Of a stretch of 21,339 bases of DNA, positions 8,786-17,638 are shown piece by piece. This DNA is from DASVBJ01 sp036375895 (GTDB taxonomy: Bacteria > Actinomycetota > Actinomycetes > JACCUZ01). The DNA lies in the NCBI GenBank assembly GCA_036375895.1, contig DASVBJ010000323.1, positions 1 to 21,339 of the forward strand, in the 5' to 3' direction. Each line of letters opens with the position of its first letter. The stretch's first letter is position 1. The notes below the pieces were generated by a model. That model searched no databases. It was not told the origin of the DNA and saw nothing but the letters and a program-made list of their open reading frames with translations. A program made the translations under genes and the position numbers.

Positions 8786-9829
8786 TTGCTACGGGTGACC
8801 AAGTTTGCTGCGGCGATGCTCGTGGGAGCCATGGCTCTCACTGCCTGCGGCGGTGACGACTCGGGTGGCACCTCGACAGGTGACGCCACGAGCAAGAAGA
8901 GCGACCTGAAGGTCGGCCTCGCGTACGACATCGGTGGGCGTGGCGACCAGTCGTTCAACGACGCCGCCGCCGCCGGCCTCGACAAGGCCAAGAAGGACCT
9001 CGGCATCACCGCCAACGAGGCTGAGGCGGCGCAGGGCGAGCCCGAGTCGGCCAAGGAGGAGCGGCTCCGGCTGCTCGCCCAGAACGGCTTCAACCCCGTC
9101 ATCGCCGTCGGCTTCGCCTACTCGGCCGCGACCGCCAAGGTCGCCAAGGAGTTCCCGAAGACCAACTTCGCGATCATCGACGACGCGGGTGCTGTCGGCC
9201 CGAACATCGCCAACCTGACCTTCGCCGAGAACGAGGGCTCCTTCCTCGTCGGCGCGGCGGCGGCGCTGAAGTCGAAGACCGGCAACATCGGCTTCGTCGG
9301 TGGCGTCGAGGTGCCGCTGATCAAGAAGTTCCAGGCCGGCTACGAGGCGGGCGCCAAGGCGGTCAAGCCGGACATCAAGGTGCAGGTCAAGTACCTCACC
9401 CAGCCGCCGGACTTCTCCGGGTTCGGTGACCCGGCCAAGGGCAAGACCGCGGCCGAGGGCATGTACCAGGGTGGCGCCGACGTGGTCTACCAGGCCGCTG
9501 GTGGCTCCGGTGGCGGCGTCTTCGAGGCCGCCAAGGCCGCGAACGCCATGGCGATCGGCGTCGACTCCGACCAGGCCAAGACCGCTGCGGCCGGTGTCCG
9601 TGACGTGATCATCACCTCGATGCTGAAGAAGGTCGACGTCGCCGTCTTCGACTTCATCAAGAGCGTCAACGACGGTCAGTTCAAGGCCGGCGAGAAGGTC
9701 TACGACCTGAAGGTGAACGGCGTCGACTACTCCACCACCGGTGGCAAGGTCGACGACATCAAGTCGAAGCTGGACGAGTACAAGCAGAAGATCATCAGCG
9801 GCGAGATCAAGGTGCCGACCACCCCGTAA
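8786..9829 (+). CDS. BMP family lipoprotein, nucleoside ABC transporter substrate-binding protein
   Basis: Extracytoplasmic, lipid-anchored binding protein of the BMP/Med (PnrA-like) family, which captures purine or pyrimidine nucleosides for an ABC importer. TTG 8786 is chosen because GGAAGGAG (8772-8779) lies 6 bases upstream; the in-frame ATG 8765 lies ahead of that site. The product then has 347 residues with a short signal peptide and lipobox Leu-Thr-Ala-Cys21, followed by a Gly/Ser/Asp linker. The mature domain begins KVGLAYDIGGRGDQSFNDAA, the conserved BMP opening that lines the ligand pocket, and ends with VPTTP. It is the first gene of the transporter run. A hairpin follows its stop and should raise its expression above that of the next genes. 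The following ATPase, permeases, cytidine deaminase and phosphorylase support nucleoside specificity. Confidence 0.95.
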   Translation: MLRVTKFAAAMLVGAMALTACGGDDSGGTSTGDATSKKSDLKVGLAYDIGGRGDQSFNDAAAAGLDKAKKDLGITANEAEAAQGEPESAKEERLRLLAQNGFNPVIAVGFAYSAATAKVAKEFPKTNFAIIDDAGAVGPNIANLTFAENEGSFLVGAAAALKSKTGNIGFVGGVEVPLIKKFQAGYEAGAKAVKPDIKVQVKYLTQPPDFSGFGDPAKGKTAAEGMYQGGADVVYQAAGGSGGGVFEAAKAANAMAIGVDSDQAKTAAAGVRDVIITSMLKKVDVAVFDFIKSVNDGQFKAGEKVYDLKVNGVDYSTTGGKVDDIKSKLDEYKQKIISGEIKVPTTP

Positions 9830-9880
9830 GCCCCTGGGGGCAAACGGGCCGTCGGACAGACCGGACCGATAGGTTCACCC

Positions 9881-9916
9881 AGGCTCGGGGAGGGGCGCTA
9901 GCCTCTCCCCGAGCCT
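9881..9916 (+). terminator. Strong hairpin between lipoprotein and ATPase genes (attenuator-like)
   Basis: Arms at 9881-9895 and 9902-9916 form a 15-bp stem with a single G-T wobble and a six-base loop (CGCTAG), followed by TTCTCGTT. It resembles a factor-independent terminator with a short T-rich tail. The ribosome site of the downstream ATPase gene begins only 10 bases after the stem, so it probably acts as a partial terminator or mRNA stabiliser inside the operon. Confidence 0.8.
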
Positions 9917-9926
9917 TTCTCGTTGT

Positions 9927-9932
9927 GAGGAG
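9927..9932 (+). promoter_or_regulatory. Shine-Dalgarno sequence that selects an ATT start
   Basis: GAGGAG lies 8 bases before ATT 9941, an ideal spacing. The TGA at 9926-9928 closes the ATPase frame, so no start can lie further upstream. Between this stop and GTG 10037 there is no in-frame ATG, GTG or TTG. Confidence 0.6.
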
Positions 9933-9940
9933 AGTGCGCG

Positions 9941-11503
9941 ATTTCGGCGACAAGCTTCCCCGAGACGGCGCCGGGAGTCACCGACTCCACGGACACCGCC
10001 GTCGAGCTGCGGGGCATCACCAAACGCTTCCCGGGTGTGGTCGCGAACAGCGACATCAACATCACGGTGAGGCGTGGTCACGTCCACGCGATCGTCGGGG
10101 AGAACGGCGCCGGCAAGTCGACACTGATGAACATCCTCTACGGGATGCAACGTCCCGACGAGGGCAGCATCAGCGTCGACGGCCGTCCGGTGACCTTCCA
10201 CTCGCCGGCGGATGCCATCGCGGCAGGCGTCGGGATGGTGCACCAGCACTTCATGCTGGCCGACAACTTCACCGTCCTGGAGAACGTCGTGCTCGGCAGC
10301 GAGCCCCGCAAGCGCGGTGTGCTCGACGCGTCGGCCGCGCGACGGCGGATCGAGGAGATCTCGGCCAGCTACGGCCTCGACGTGGAGCCCGACACCCTCG
10401 TCGAGGAGCTCGGCGTCGGCGACCGGCAGCGGATCGAGATCCTGAAGGTCCTCTACCGGGGCGCGAAGATCCTCATCCTCGACGAGCCGACGGCCGTGCT
10501 GGTGCCGCAGGAGGTCGACGAGCTCTTCGACAACCTCCGTGAGCTCAAGGCCGAGGGCCTCACCGTCATCTTCATCTCGCACAAGCTGGACGAGGTCCTC
10601 AAGGTCGCCGACGACATCACGGTGATCCGGCGTGGCACCACGGTCGCCACCGTTCATCCCGCCGAGGTCACGGCCCGTCAGCTCGCCGAGCTGATGGTCG
10701 GCAGCGAGCTGCCGTCGCCGGAGACCAGGGAGTCCACGGTCACGACCGTGCCGATGCTCGAGGTGGCGGGCCTCAGCCTGCGCAGCCCGGACGGCCGGAT
10801 GCTGCTCGAGGACATCGGGTTCACCATCCACAAGGGCGAGGTTCTCGGCGTCGCCGGCGTCGAGGGCAACGGCCAGGCCGAGCTGGTCGAGGCGATCGTC
10901 GGCATGCGCCCGACGGAGACAGGGCGCATCGTCCTCGGCGAGGAGGACATCTCCGGCTGGCCCACGCGTCGCCGCCGCGAGGCCGGCATCGCCTACATCC
11001 CCGAGGACCGCCACCGGCAGGGCCTGCTGCTCGAGGCTCCGCTGTGGGAGAACCGCATGCTCGGCCACCAGACCGAGAAGCCCAACGTCCGCGGACCGTG
11101 GATCGACCGGCGGGGTGCCCGCAGCAGCACCAAGCGCATCGTCGAGCAGTACGACGTGCGCACCCCCGGCATCGACGTCCTCGCGTCGGCGCTCTCCGGC
11201 GGCAACCAGCAGAAGCTCATCGTCGGTCGCGAGATGAGCGGGGAAGCGGTCGTCCTCATCGCCGCGCACCCCACCCGCGGTGTCGACGTGGGCGCGCAGG
11301 CAGCCATCTGGGAGCACATCCGCGCCGCCCGTCGCGCAGGTCTCGCCGTGCTCCTGATCTCCGCCGACCTCGACGAGCTGATCGGCCTTTCCGACTCGCT
11401 CAAGGTGATCCTGCGGGGCAGGTTCGTCGCCGACCTCGACCCGGCCACCGTCACCCCCGAGGAGCTGGGCTCCGCGATGACCGGCGCAGGAGGCCCCGCA
11501 TGA
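9941..11503 (+). CDS. ABC transporter ATP-binding protein, nucleoside importer (duplicated ATPase)
   Basis: Cytoplasmic energy-coupling subunit with two ABC domains in one chain, like RbsA/YufO-type proteins. Starting at ATT 9941 gives 520 residues. The first domain opens with VELRGITKRFPG (21-32), has Walker A GENGAGKST (53-61), a degenerate signature VGDRQR and Walker B ILILDEPTA with Asp181/Glu182. The second domain has a degenerate Walker A (GVEGNGQAEL), a full signature LSGGNQQK (418-425), and AAHPTRGVDVGA in place of the acidic Walker B, as in BMP-type nucleoside importers. One composite ATP site is therefore probably fully active. GTG 10037 would delete the conserved first strand (ELRGITKRFPG) and has no Shine-Dalgarno sequence, so it is unlikely. 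Either ATT is a genuine rare start or the base is an error for ATG. It overlaps the next gene by 4 bases. Confidence 0.93.
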   Translation: MSATSFPETAPGVTDSTDTAVELRGITKRFPGVVANSDINITVRRGHVHAIVGENGAGKSTLMNILYGMQRPDEGSISVDGRPVTFHSPADAIAAGVGMVHQHFMLADNFTVLENVVLGSEPRKRGVLDASAARRRIEEISASYGLDVEPDTLVEELGVGDRQRIEILKVLYRGAKILILDEPTAVLVPQEVDELFDNLRELKAEGLTVIFISHKLDEVLKVADDITVIRRGTTVATVHPAEVTARQLAELMVGSELPSPETRESTVTTVPMLEVAGLSLRSPDGRMLLEDIGFTIHKGEVLGVAGVEGNGQAELVEAIVGMRPTETGRIVLGEEDISGWPTRRRREAGIAYIPEDRHRQGLLLEAPLWENRMLGHQTEKPNVRGPWIDRRGARSSTKRIVEQYDVRTPGIDVLASALSGGNQQKLIVGREMSGEAVVLIAAHPTRGVDVGAQAAIWEHIRAARRAGLAVLLISADLDELIGLSDSLKVILRGRFVADLDPATVTPEELGSAMTGAGGPA

Positions 11504-12621
11504 CCCGATGGCTCGACCCGCGTCGGATCCTCCTGTCGATCGCCGCGCCCGTCATGGCGATCGCCTTCGCGTTCCTGGTCACCAGCCTCGTCCTGCTCGC
11601 GGCCGGTGACCCGGTCAAGCTCACGTGGACCACGATCTTCGACGTCAGCCAGCAGCCGAGGTCGATCGCGCTCATCATCAACGAGGCCACGACCTTCTAC
11701 CTGTCCGCGCTGGCCGTGGCCATCGGCTTCCGGATGAACCTCTTCAACATCGGCGTCGACGGGCAGTACCGGCTCGGCGTCTTCACCGGCGCGCTGGTGG
11801 GTGGCTACATCTCGCTGCCGAAGCCGCTGCACATCCTCGTGATCGTGCTCGTCTCGATGGCCGTGGCAGCCGTCTGGGCCGGGATCGCTGGTGTCCTCAA
11901 GGTCACCCGCGGGGTGAGCGAGGTCATCTCGACGATCATGCTCAACGCCATCGCCACCGGGCTGATCGCGTTCCTCCTGCGCAAGGTCGCCGTACCCGTC
12001 GCCGGCAGCAACAACATCGGCACCAAGCCCATCAAGGAGTCCGGCCAGATGCCCGGGCTGGACCTGATCCCGGACAGCCCGACGAAGATCTACGGCTTCA
12101 TCCTGGTCGCGATCCTGTTCGGCATCGGCTACTCCGTGCTGCTCAACCGCACCCGGTTCGGCTACGACCTGCGGGCAACCGGGCGGTCGGAGACCGCCGC
12201 CGTCTCGAGCGGGGTCAACGTCAAGCGGATGATCGTCACCTCGATGCTGCTGTCCGGCGCGGTCGCCGGGCTGGTGGGCATGCCGGTGCTGCTGGGTGAG
12301 GCCTACTCGTACAGCCTGGCGTTTCCGGCCGGTCTCGGTTTCACCGGCATCGCCATCGCCCTGCTCGGCCGCAACCACCCGGTCGGTATCGGCCTCGGCG
12401 CGCTGCTGTGGGCCTACCTCGACGTCTCCGGCAACCCGCTGCAGATCCTGGCCGGGGTCTCGAACGAGATCGTCACGATCATGCAGGGCGTGATCGTGCT
12501 GTCGGTGGTCGTGGCGTACGAGCTGGTCCGCCGCTACCGCATCACGCAGGAGCAGCACAGGGTCGCCCGCGAGCTCGAGCAGGAGCCGGCAGCCCGGGAG
12601 ACGCAGGAGGTCGGGGCATGA
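11500..12621 (+). CDS. ABC transporter permease, nucleoside importer (first)
   Basis: Inner-membrane channel subunit of the BPD_transp_2/LivH-like permease family, homologous to YufP-type nucleoside permeases. It has 373 residues with about eight to ten hydrophobic spans, starting at residues 11-35. The conserved FNIGVDGQ segment (82-89) and the NRTRFGYDLRATGRSETAA cytoplasmic loop, which contacts the ATPase, are both present. The C-terminal tail after the last span is long, charged and probably helical (RITQEQHRVARELEQE). ATG 11500 overlaps the ATPase stop in an ATGA arrangement, so translation is likely coupled. It should pair with the second permease to form a heterodimeric channel. Confidence 0.94.
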   Translation: MTRWLDPRRILLSIAAPVMAIAFAFLVTSLVLLAAGDPVKLTWTTIFDVSQQPRSIALIINEATTFYLSALAVAIGFRMNLFNIGVDGQYRLGVFTGALVGGYISLPKPLHILVIVLVSMAVAAVWAGIAGVLKVTRGVSEVISTIMLNAIATGLIAFLLRKVAVPVAGSNNIGTKPIKESGQMPGLDLIPDSPTKIYGFILVAILFGIGYSVLLNRTRFGYDLRATGRSETAAVSSGVNVKRMIVTSMLLSGAVAGLVGMPVLLGEAYSYSLAFPAGLGFTGIAIALLGRNHPVGIGLGALLWAYLDVSGNPLQILAGVSNEIVTIMQGVIVLSVVVAYELVRRYRITQEQHRVARELEQEPAARETQEVGA

Positions 12622-13880
12622 CCGCTGGACTCGAGGCCGGCGTCGTCAAGGTGCACGGCGCGCCCCCGCGCCGCAAGGTCACGCTGCCCATGGCGTTGCT
12701 GGGCTTCGCCCTGCTCATCCTGGTGCTGTCGGCGATCCGCCTCGTGACGGGGGCCGACGACATCGCCTCCAGCGGGACGCTCAACGCGGCCGTCGGCTTG
12801 GCGGTGCCCATCGGCATGGCGGGCCTGGGCGGCCTCTGGGCCGAGCGTTCGGGGGTCGTCAACATCGGCCTCGAGGGCATGCTGATCCTCGGCACGTGGG
12901 GCGCGGGGTTCGCGGGCTACCAGTGGGGGCCGTGGGCGGGTGTCGCGATGGCGGTGCTCTGCGGCGCGCTCGGCGGCCTGCTGCACGCGATCGCCACCGT
13001 GACGTTCGGCGTCGACCACATCGTCTCCGGCGTCGCGATCAACATCCTCGGGCTGGGCGCGACGCAGTACCTCGCGTCGGTCGCCTTCGTGGGAGTGCCC
13101 GGCGGCGGCAGCACCCAGTCGCCGCCGATCGACAAGCTGCCGGCGCTCTCCGTGCCCGGGGCCTCGGAGTTCCTCGGCGACATCGAGAAGAAGGGCTGGT
13201 TCTTCATCTCGGACCTGGCCGCCGCCGTGCGGGCCGTGACCGTCAACGTCAACGTCCTGACGGTCATCGCGATCGCCCTGCTGTTCGCCACCTTCTACAT
13301 CCTCTGGCGCACCGCCTTCGGCCTGCGGCTGCGGTCCTGCGGCGAGAACCCGCACGCGGCCGAGTCGCTCGGGGTGAACGTCTACAAGTACAAGTACGCC
13401 GCCGTGATCGCCTCCGGCGCGTTCGCCGGCCTGGGCGGGGCCTTCCTCGCGATCGTCGCCTCGTTCCAGTACCGCGACGGGCAGACGGGTGGGCGAGGGT
13501 TCATCGGCCTGGCCGCCATGATCTTCGGCAACTGGCGACCGGGCGGCCTTGCGGCCGGCGCCGGCCTGTTCGGCTACACCGACGCCCTGCAGCTGCGGCG
13601 AGGCGGGGAGTCCGTGCACGCGCTTCTGCTGGTGGTGGCGGTCGCGCTCCTCGTCGTGTCGTTCCTCCAGCTGCGGCGTGGCAACAACACGCAGCTCGTG
13701 GTGAGCGTGTTCGTCGCGGCCATCTTCACCGTGTGGTTCCTCCTCACCGACGAGGTGCCGGGCGACTTCACCGGCATGACGCCCTACGTCACCACGCTGC
13801 TGGTGCTTGCGCTCGCGTCCCAACGACTGCGCATGCCCGCGGCTGACGGGCAGATCTATCGCAGGGGCGAGGGCTCGTGA
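12618..13880 (+). CDS. ABC transporter permease, nucleoside importer (second)
   Basis: Second channel subunit, related to YufQ-type permeases. It has 420 residues, longer than the usual 300-320 for this subunit; the extra length is a hydrophilic N-terminus, a loop near the middle (GGGSTQSPPIDKLPALSVPG) and additional C-terminal spans. Diagnostic segments are WAERSGVVNIGLEGM (NIGLEG at 82-87), the coupling loop RTAFGLRLRSCGENPHAAES, and GGRGFIGLAAMIFGNWRPGG. The C-terminal region after about residue 325 has further hydrophobic stretches ending with ALASQRLRMP. ATG 12618 overlaps the preceding stop by 4 bases, and its own stop overlaps the cytidine deaminase start by 4 bases, tying import to catabolism. 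Confidence 0.94.
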   Translation: MTAGLEAGVVKVHGAPPRRKVTLPMALLGFALLILVLSAIRLVTGADDIASSGTLNAAVGLAVPIGMAGLGGLWAERSGVVNIGLEGMLILGTWGAGFAGYQWGPWAGVAMAVLCGALGGLLHAIATVTFGVDHIVSGVAINILGLGATQYLASVAFVGVPGGGSTQSPPIDKLPALSVPGASEFLGDIEKKGWFFISDLAAAVRAVTVNVNVLTVIAIALLFATFYILWRTAFGLRLRSCGENPHAAESLGVNVYKYKYAAVIASGAFAGLGGAFLAIVASFQYRDGQTGGRGFIGLAAMIFGNWRPGGLAAGAGLFGYTDALQLRRGGESVHALLLVVAVALLVVSFLQLRRGNNTQLVVSVFVAAIFTVWFLLTDEVPGDFTGMTPYVTTLLVLALASQRLRMPAADGQIYRRGEGS

Positions 13881-14292
13881 CGGCGGACCCGGCTGCCCCC
13901 GGGGACGTCGACTGGGAGTCGTTGCGGCTTGCCGCGAAAGAGGCGATGGGTCGCGCCTACGCGCCGTACTCGCGTTTCAAGGTCGGCGCGGCGGGGCTCG
14001 TCGCCGACGGCCGGGTGGTCGTGGGGTGCAACGTCGAGAACGCGGCGTACGGCGTGGGGCTGTGCGCCGAGTGCGGCCTGGTGTCGGCGCTGCACGCGAC
14101 CGGCGGCGGCCGCCTGGTCGCCGTGGTCTGCGTAGACGGCCACGGCAACGTGCTGATGCCCTGCGGTCGGTGCCGTCAGCTGCTCTGGGAGAACGGTGGC
14201 CCGGACATGCTGCTCGAGACCGTCCGAGGCATCCGCCCGATGAGCGAGGTGCTCCCCGACGCGTTCGGGCCGGACGACCTCGAGTCCCGAGG

Positions 14293-14296
<4 letters not shown>
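13877..14296 (+). CDS. cdd: Cytidine deaminase
   Basis: Zinc-dependent cytoplasmic enzyme that converts cytidine and deoxycytidine to uridine and deoxyuridine. It has 139 residues, the size of the homotetrameric type. The zinc site is Cys63, Cys96 and Cys99, with catalytic Glu65, visible as CAE and PCGRC. The substrate segment FKVGAAGLVADGRVVVGCNVENAAYG (positions 34-59) is complete and typical. The start is GTG 13877, overlapping the permease stop (GTGA); the phosphorylase start overlaps its stop. It would feed uridine or deoxyuridine directly to the next gene's product. Confidence 0.96.
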
Positions 14297-15582
<1,286 letters not shown>

Positions 15583-15596
15583 GAGGAGCACCGCCC

Positions 15597-15950
15597 ATGC
15601 CCCAGCTGATCGACTCCCCGACCCGGATCCCGGTGCCCGGCGGCAAGGTCATCGACGAGTACGTCGGGCGGGTGACGTCGTCGACCCCCTCGGTCTCGGT
15701 GGCCCACATGCGGGCCCCGGCCGGCTGGGACGAGCCGGGGCAGCGACCGGAGTTCGACGAGGTCACGCTGGTGCTCGCCGGGTCGGTGCGGGTGGAGCAC
15801 GAGGGCGGCGTCCTGGAGGTGCCCGCCGGGCAGGCGGTGCTCACCCGGGCGGGGGAGTGGGTGCGGTACAGCGTCGGCGACGAGGGCGCGGAGTACGTCG
15901 CGGTCTGCCTGCCCGCCTTCGCGCCCGAGCTGGCCCACCGCGACGAGTGA
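15597..15950 (+). CDS. Small cupin-domain protein, function unknown
   Basis: Single-domain cupin of 117 residues. The barrel core is seen in DEVTLVLAGSVRVEHEGGV and VPAGQAVLTRAGEWVRYS, matching the two cupin motifs. The usual first-motif histidines are poorly represented (EFDEVTLVLAG), so metal binding is uncertain. ATG 15597 is preferred because GAGAGGAG lies just upstream; GTG 15579 is in frame but overlaps that site. It begins 14 bases after the phosphorylase and is most likely its co-transcribed last partner. A role in sugar-phosphate or nucleoside handling, or sensing, is suggested only by position. Confidence 0.85.
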   Translation: MPQLIDSPTRIPVPGGKVIDEYVGRVTSSTPSVSVAHMRAPAGWDEPGQRPEFDEVTLVLAGSVRVEHEGGVLEVPAGQAVLTRAGEWVRYSVGDEGAEYVAVCLPAFAPELAHRDE

Positions 15951-15969
15951 CCGGCCCCGCCCTCATACC

Positions 15970-16028
15970 TGCAGCGATCATGCACGTTCCGTCGGACCGG
16001 GTCCGACGGAACGTGCATGATCGCTGCA
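15970..16028. repeat. Perfect 59-base intergenic palindrome
   Basis: Arms at 15970-15998 and 16000-16028 are exact reverse complements around one central base. It fills the space between the convergent cupin and 136-residue genes and would form an almost loop-free 29-bp hairpin on either strand. No T tract follows on either side. It may act as a bidirectional terminator, but its half-copy at 20301-20324 marks it as a dispersed element. Confidence 0.95.
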
Positions 16029-16050
16029 ATGGGGGGGCGTAGGGGCGGCG

Positions 16051-16461
16051 TCAGGGGCGGCGGAAGGGGTCCTTGGACGGGGGCTGGGTCAGCTCGGCCC
16101 GCGGGCAGGTCGCGATGGTGAGGCCGGCCCAGATCAGGGCGTCGTCGCACAGGCTCTCGACCGACCAGCCGTTGTTGAGCCCGTGCTCGGAGACGGTGAC
16201 CTTGTAGATCGTGATCTCGTGCCGGTGCGGGCTGTCGTACATGACCGCGATCGAGCCCAGGAGCTGCGCGTCGCCGCGGGTGCCGCCGACGCCGTCCCAG
16301 GGGGCGTCGTAGCGCTGCCACAGCGAGGAGGTCGCGTTCCAGACCCCGCCCGCGGACACGTCGAGCCGGCGCAGCTGCTGGAGCACCTGCGCCGCGGCGC
16401 GCTCGTCGAGAATCGCCGCAGGCCGGATGATCCGGACATCCTCGCGCGCGCCCACCCTCAT
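16051..16461 (-). CDS. Conserved-type hypothetical protein, 136 residues
   Basis: I do not recognise the family. The protein is soluble in appearance, without signal peptide or membrane span. It begins with a basic stretch (MRVGAREDVRIIRPAAILDE), then a helical DERAAAQVLQQLRRLDV region, then an aromatic-rich core (WNATSSLWQRYDAPWDGV, AVMYDSPHRHEITIYKVTV) and ends PSKDPFRRP. The alternating strands around HEITIYKVTVSEHG suggest an alpha/beta fold. ATG 16461 is used. GTG 16455 is an alternative with AGAGG 7 bases upstream. The longer frame to 16521 would run over the adenosine deaminase promoter. It is divergent from that gene and converges on the cupin across the palindrome. Confidence 0.7.
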   Translation of the reverse strand: MRVGAREDVRIIRPAAILDERAAAQVLQQLRRLDVSAGGVWNATSSLWQRYDAPWDGVGGTRGDAQLLGSIAVMYDSPHRHEITIYKVTVSEHGLNNGWSVESLCDDALIWAGLTIATCPRAELTQPPSKDPFRRP

Positions 16462-16511
16462 GCCTCTTTCATCGTGTTCAGGGACCCCAAGGTTGAGGCT
16501 TTGGGAGACGC

Positions 16512-16517
16512 TACCGT
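16512..16517 (+). promoter_or_regulatory. -10 box of a leaderless adenosine deaminase transcript
   Basis: TACCGT matches TANNNT and ends 6 bases before GTG 16524, which places the transcription start on the start codon. No ribosome site is within reach. TTGAGG at 16493-16498 is too close for a standard -35, leaving the -35 unassigned. Confidence 0.5.
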
Positions 16518-16523
16518 GCACTC

Positions 16524-17621
16524 GTGACCAACTCTTTGTCTGCCGACACCCTCCTGCGCGCCCCGAAGGCCCTGCTGCACGACCACCTGGACGGCGGCGT
16601 GCGCCCGGCGACGGTGGTCGAGCTGGCGGAGCAGACGGGGTACGACGGGCTGCCGAGCAGCGACGTGGGGGAGCTGTCGGAGTGGTTCTACGAGGCGGCC
16701 AACTCGGGCTCGCTCGAGCGCTACCTGGAGACCTTCGCGCACACCGTGGGCGTCATGCAGACCCCGGAGGCCCTCGCGCGGGTCGCCGCCGAGTGCGCCG
16801 AGGACCTTGCCGCCGACGGGGTGGTCTACGCCGAGGTCCGCTACGCCCCCGAGCTGCACGTGCAGGCCGGCCTGGCCCTCGACGAGGTCGTCGAGGCCGT
16901 CAACGCCGGCTTCCGCGAGGGAGAGCGCCGGGCCGCCGCCGCGGGTCACCGGATCCGGGTCGGTGCCCTGCTGACGGCCATGCGCCACGCGGCCCGCTCG
17001 ATGGAGATCGCCCAGCTGGTCGTGCGCTACCGCGACGACGGCGTCGTCGGCTTCGACATCGCCGGCGCCGAGGCCGGTCACCCGCCCACGCGGCACCTCG
17101 ACGCGTTCGAGTACCTCCAACGGGAGAACGCCCACTTCACCATCCACGCGGGTGAGGGCTTCGGCCTGCCGTCGATCTGGCAGGCCATCCAGTGGTGCGG
17201 TGCCGACCGGCTCGGCCACGGGGTGCGCATCATCGACGACGTCACCGTCGAGGGCGACGAGGTGCACCTGGGACGGCTCGCGGCGTACGTCCGCGACAAG
17301 CGCATCCCGCTGGAGATGTGCCCGACGTCCAACGTGATGACCGGCGCGGCCAAGTCGATTGCTGACCACCCGATCGGCCTGCTGCGCAAGCTCTACTTCC
17401 GGGTCACGGTCAACACAGACAACCGCCTGATGAGCGGTACGTCGATGACCCAGGAGTTCGTCAAGCTGGCCGAGGCGTTCGACTACGACCTGCGCGACTT
17501 CCAGTGGTTCACCGTCAACGCGATGAAGTCCGCGTTCATCCCCTTCGACGAACGGCTCTCGCTGATCAACGACGTCATCAAGCCGCGGTACGCCGCCCTC
17601 GCCCAGCAGGCCGCCGGGTAG
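16524..17621 (+). CDS. add: Adenosine deaminase
   Basis: Zinc metalloenzyme that converts adenosine and deoxyadenosine to inosine and deoxyinosine in the cytoplasm. It has 365 residues. Zinc ligands His19 and His21 lie in HDHLDGG. HAGEG (208-212) carries the third histidine and catalytic Glu211, GHG holds the next histidine, and Asp299 in VNTDNRLMSG completes the site. The expected second aspartate after Asp299 is Asn, which I recall as common in actinobacterial members. VYAEVRYAPELH and CPTSNVMTG are also typical. GTG 16524 has no Shine-Dalgarno sequence and looks leaderless. It lies beside, but not inside, the pyrimidine operon and provides purine salvage for nucleosides brought in by the same importer. 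Confidence 0.95.
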   Translation: MTNSLSADTLLRAPKALLHDHLDGGVRPATVVELAEQTGYDGLPSSDVGELSEWFYEAANSGSLERYLETFAHTVGVMQTPEALARVAAECAEDLAADGVVYAEVRYAPELHVQAGLALDEVVEAVNAGFREGERRAAAAGHRIRVGALLTAMRHAARSMEIAQLVVRYRDDGVVGFDIAGAEAGHPPTRHLDAFEYLQRENAHFTIHAGEGFGLPSIWQAIQWCGADRLGHGVRIIDDVTVEGDEVHLGRLAAYVRDKRIPLEMCPTSNVMTGAAKSIADHPIGLLRKLYFRVTVNTDNRLMSGTSMTQEFVKLAEAFDYDLRDFQWFTVNAMKSAFIPFDERLSLINDVIKPRYAALAQQAAG

Positions 17622-17638
17622 CCGCAGCGCGGCTCGTG

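Noticed and set aside
9925..10542. Plus-strand frame starting near the attenuator that could supply a start for the ATPase by frameshift
   Set aside because: It contains GTG 9934 close to the ribosome site, but its protein is unlike an ABC domain and no frameshift is needed: the correct frame is open back to ATT 9941 and already encodes the conserved N-terminus.
9875..12558. Long minus-strand open frames opposite the ATPase and permease genes
   Set aside because: Composition is biased to Asp/Arg/His with no motif, and the plus strand encodes clear ABC transporter subunits.
16029..16036. G-tract just after the palindrome as a phase-variable run
   Set aside because: It lies between gene ends outside coding sequence, and no promoter spacing depends on it.
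15961..16042. Peptide-coding possibility across the palindrome (reading IMHVPSD)
   Set aside because: The same peptide-like string arises at the second copy, but in both cases it is only translation of the intergenic repeat, with no gene-like extension.
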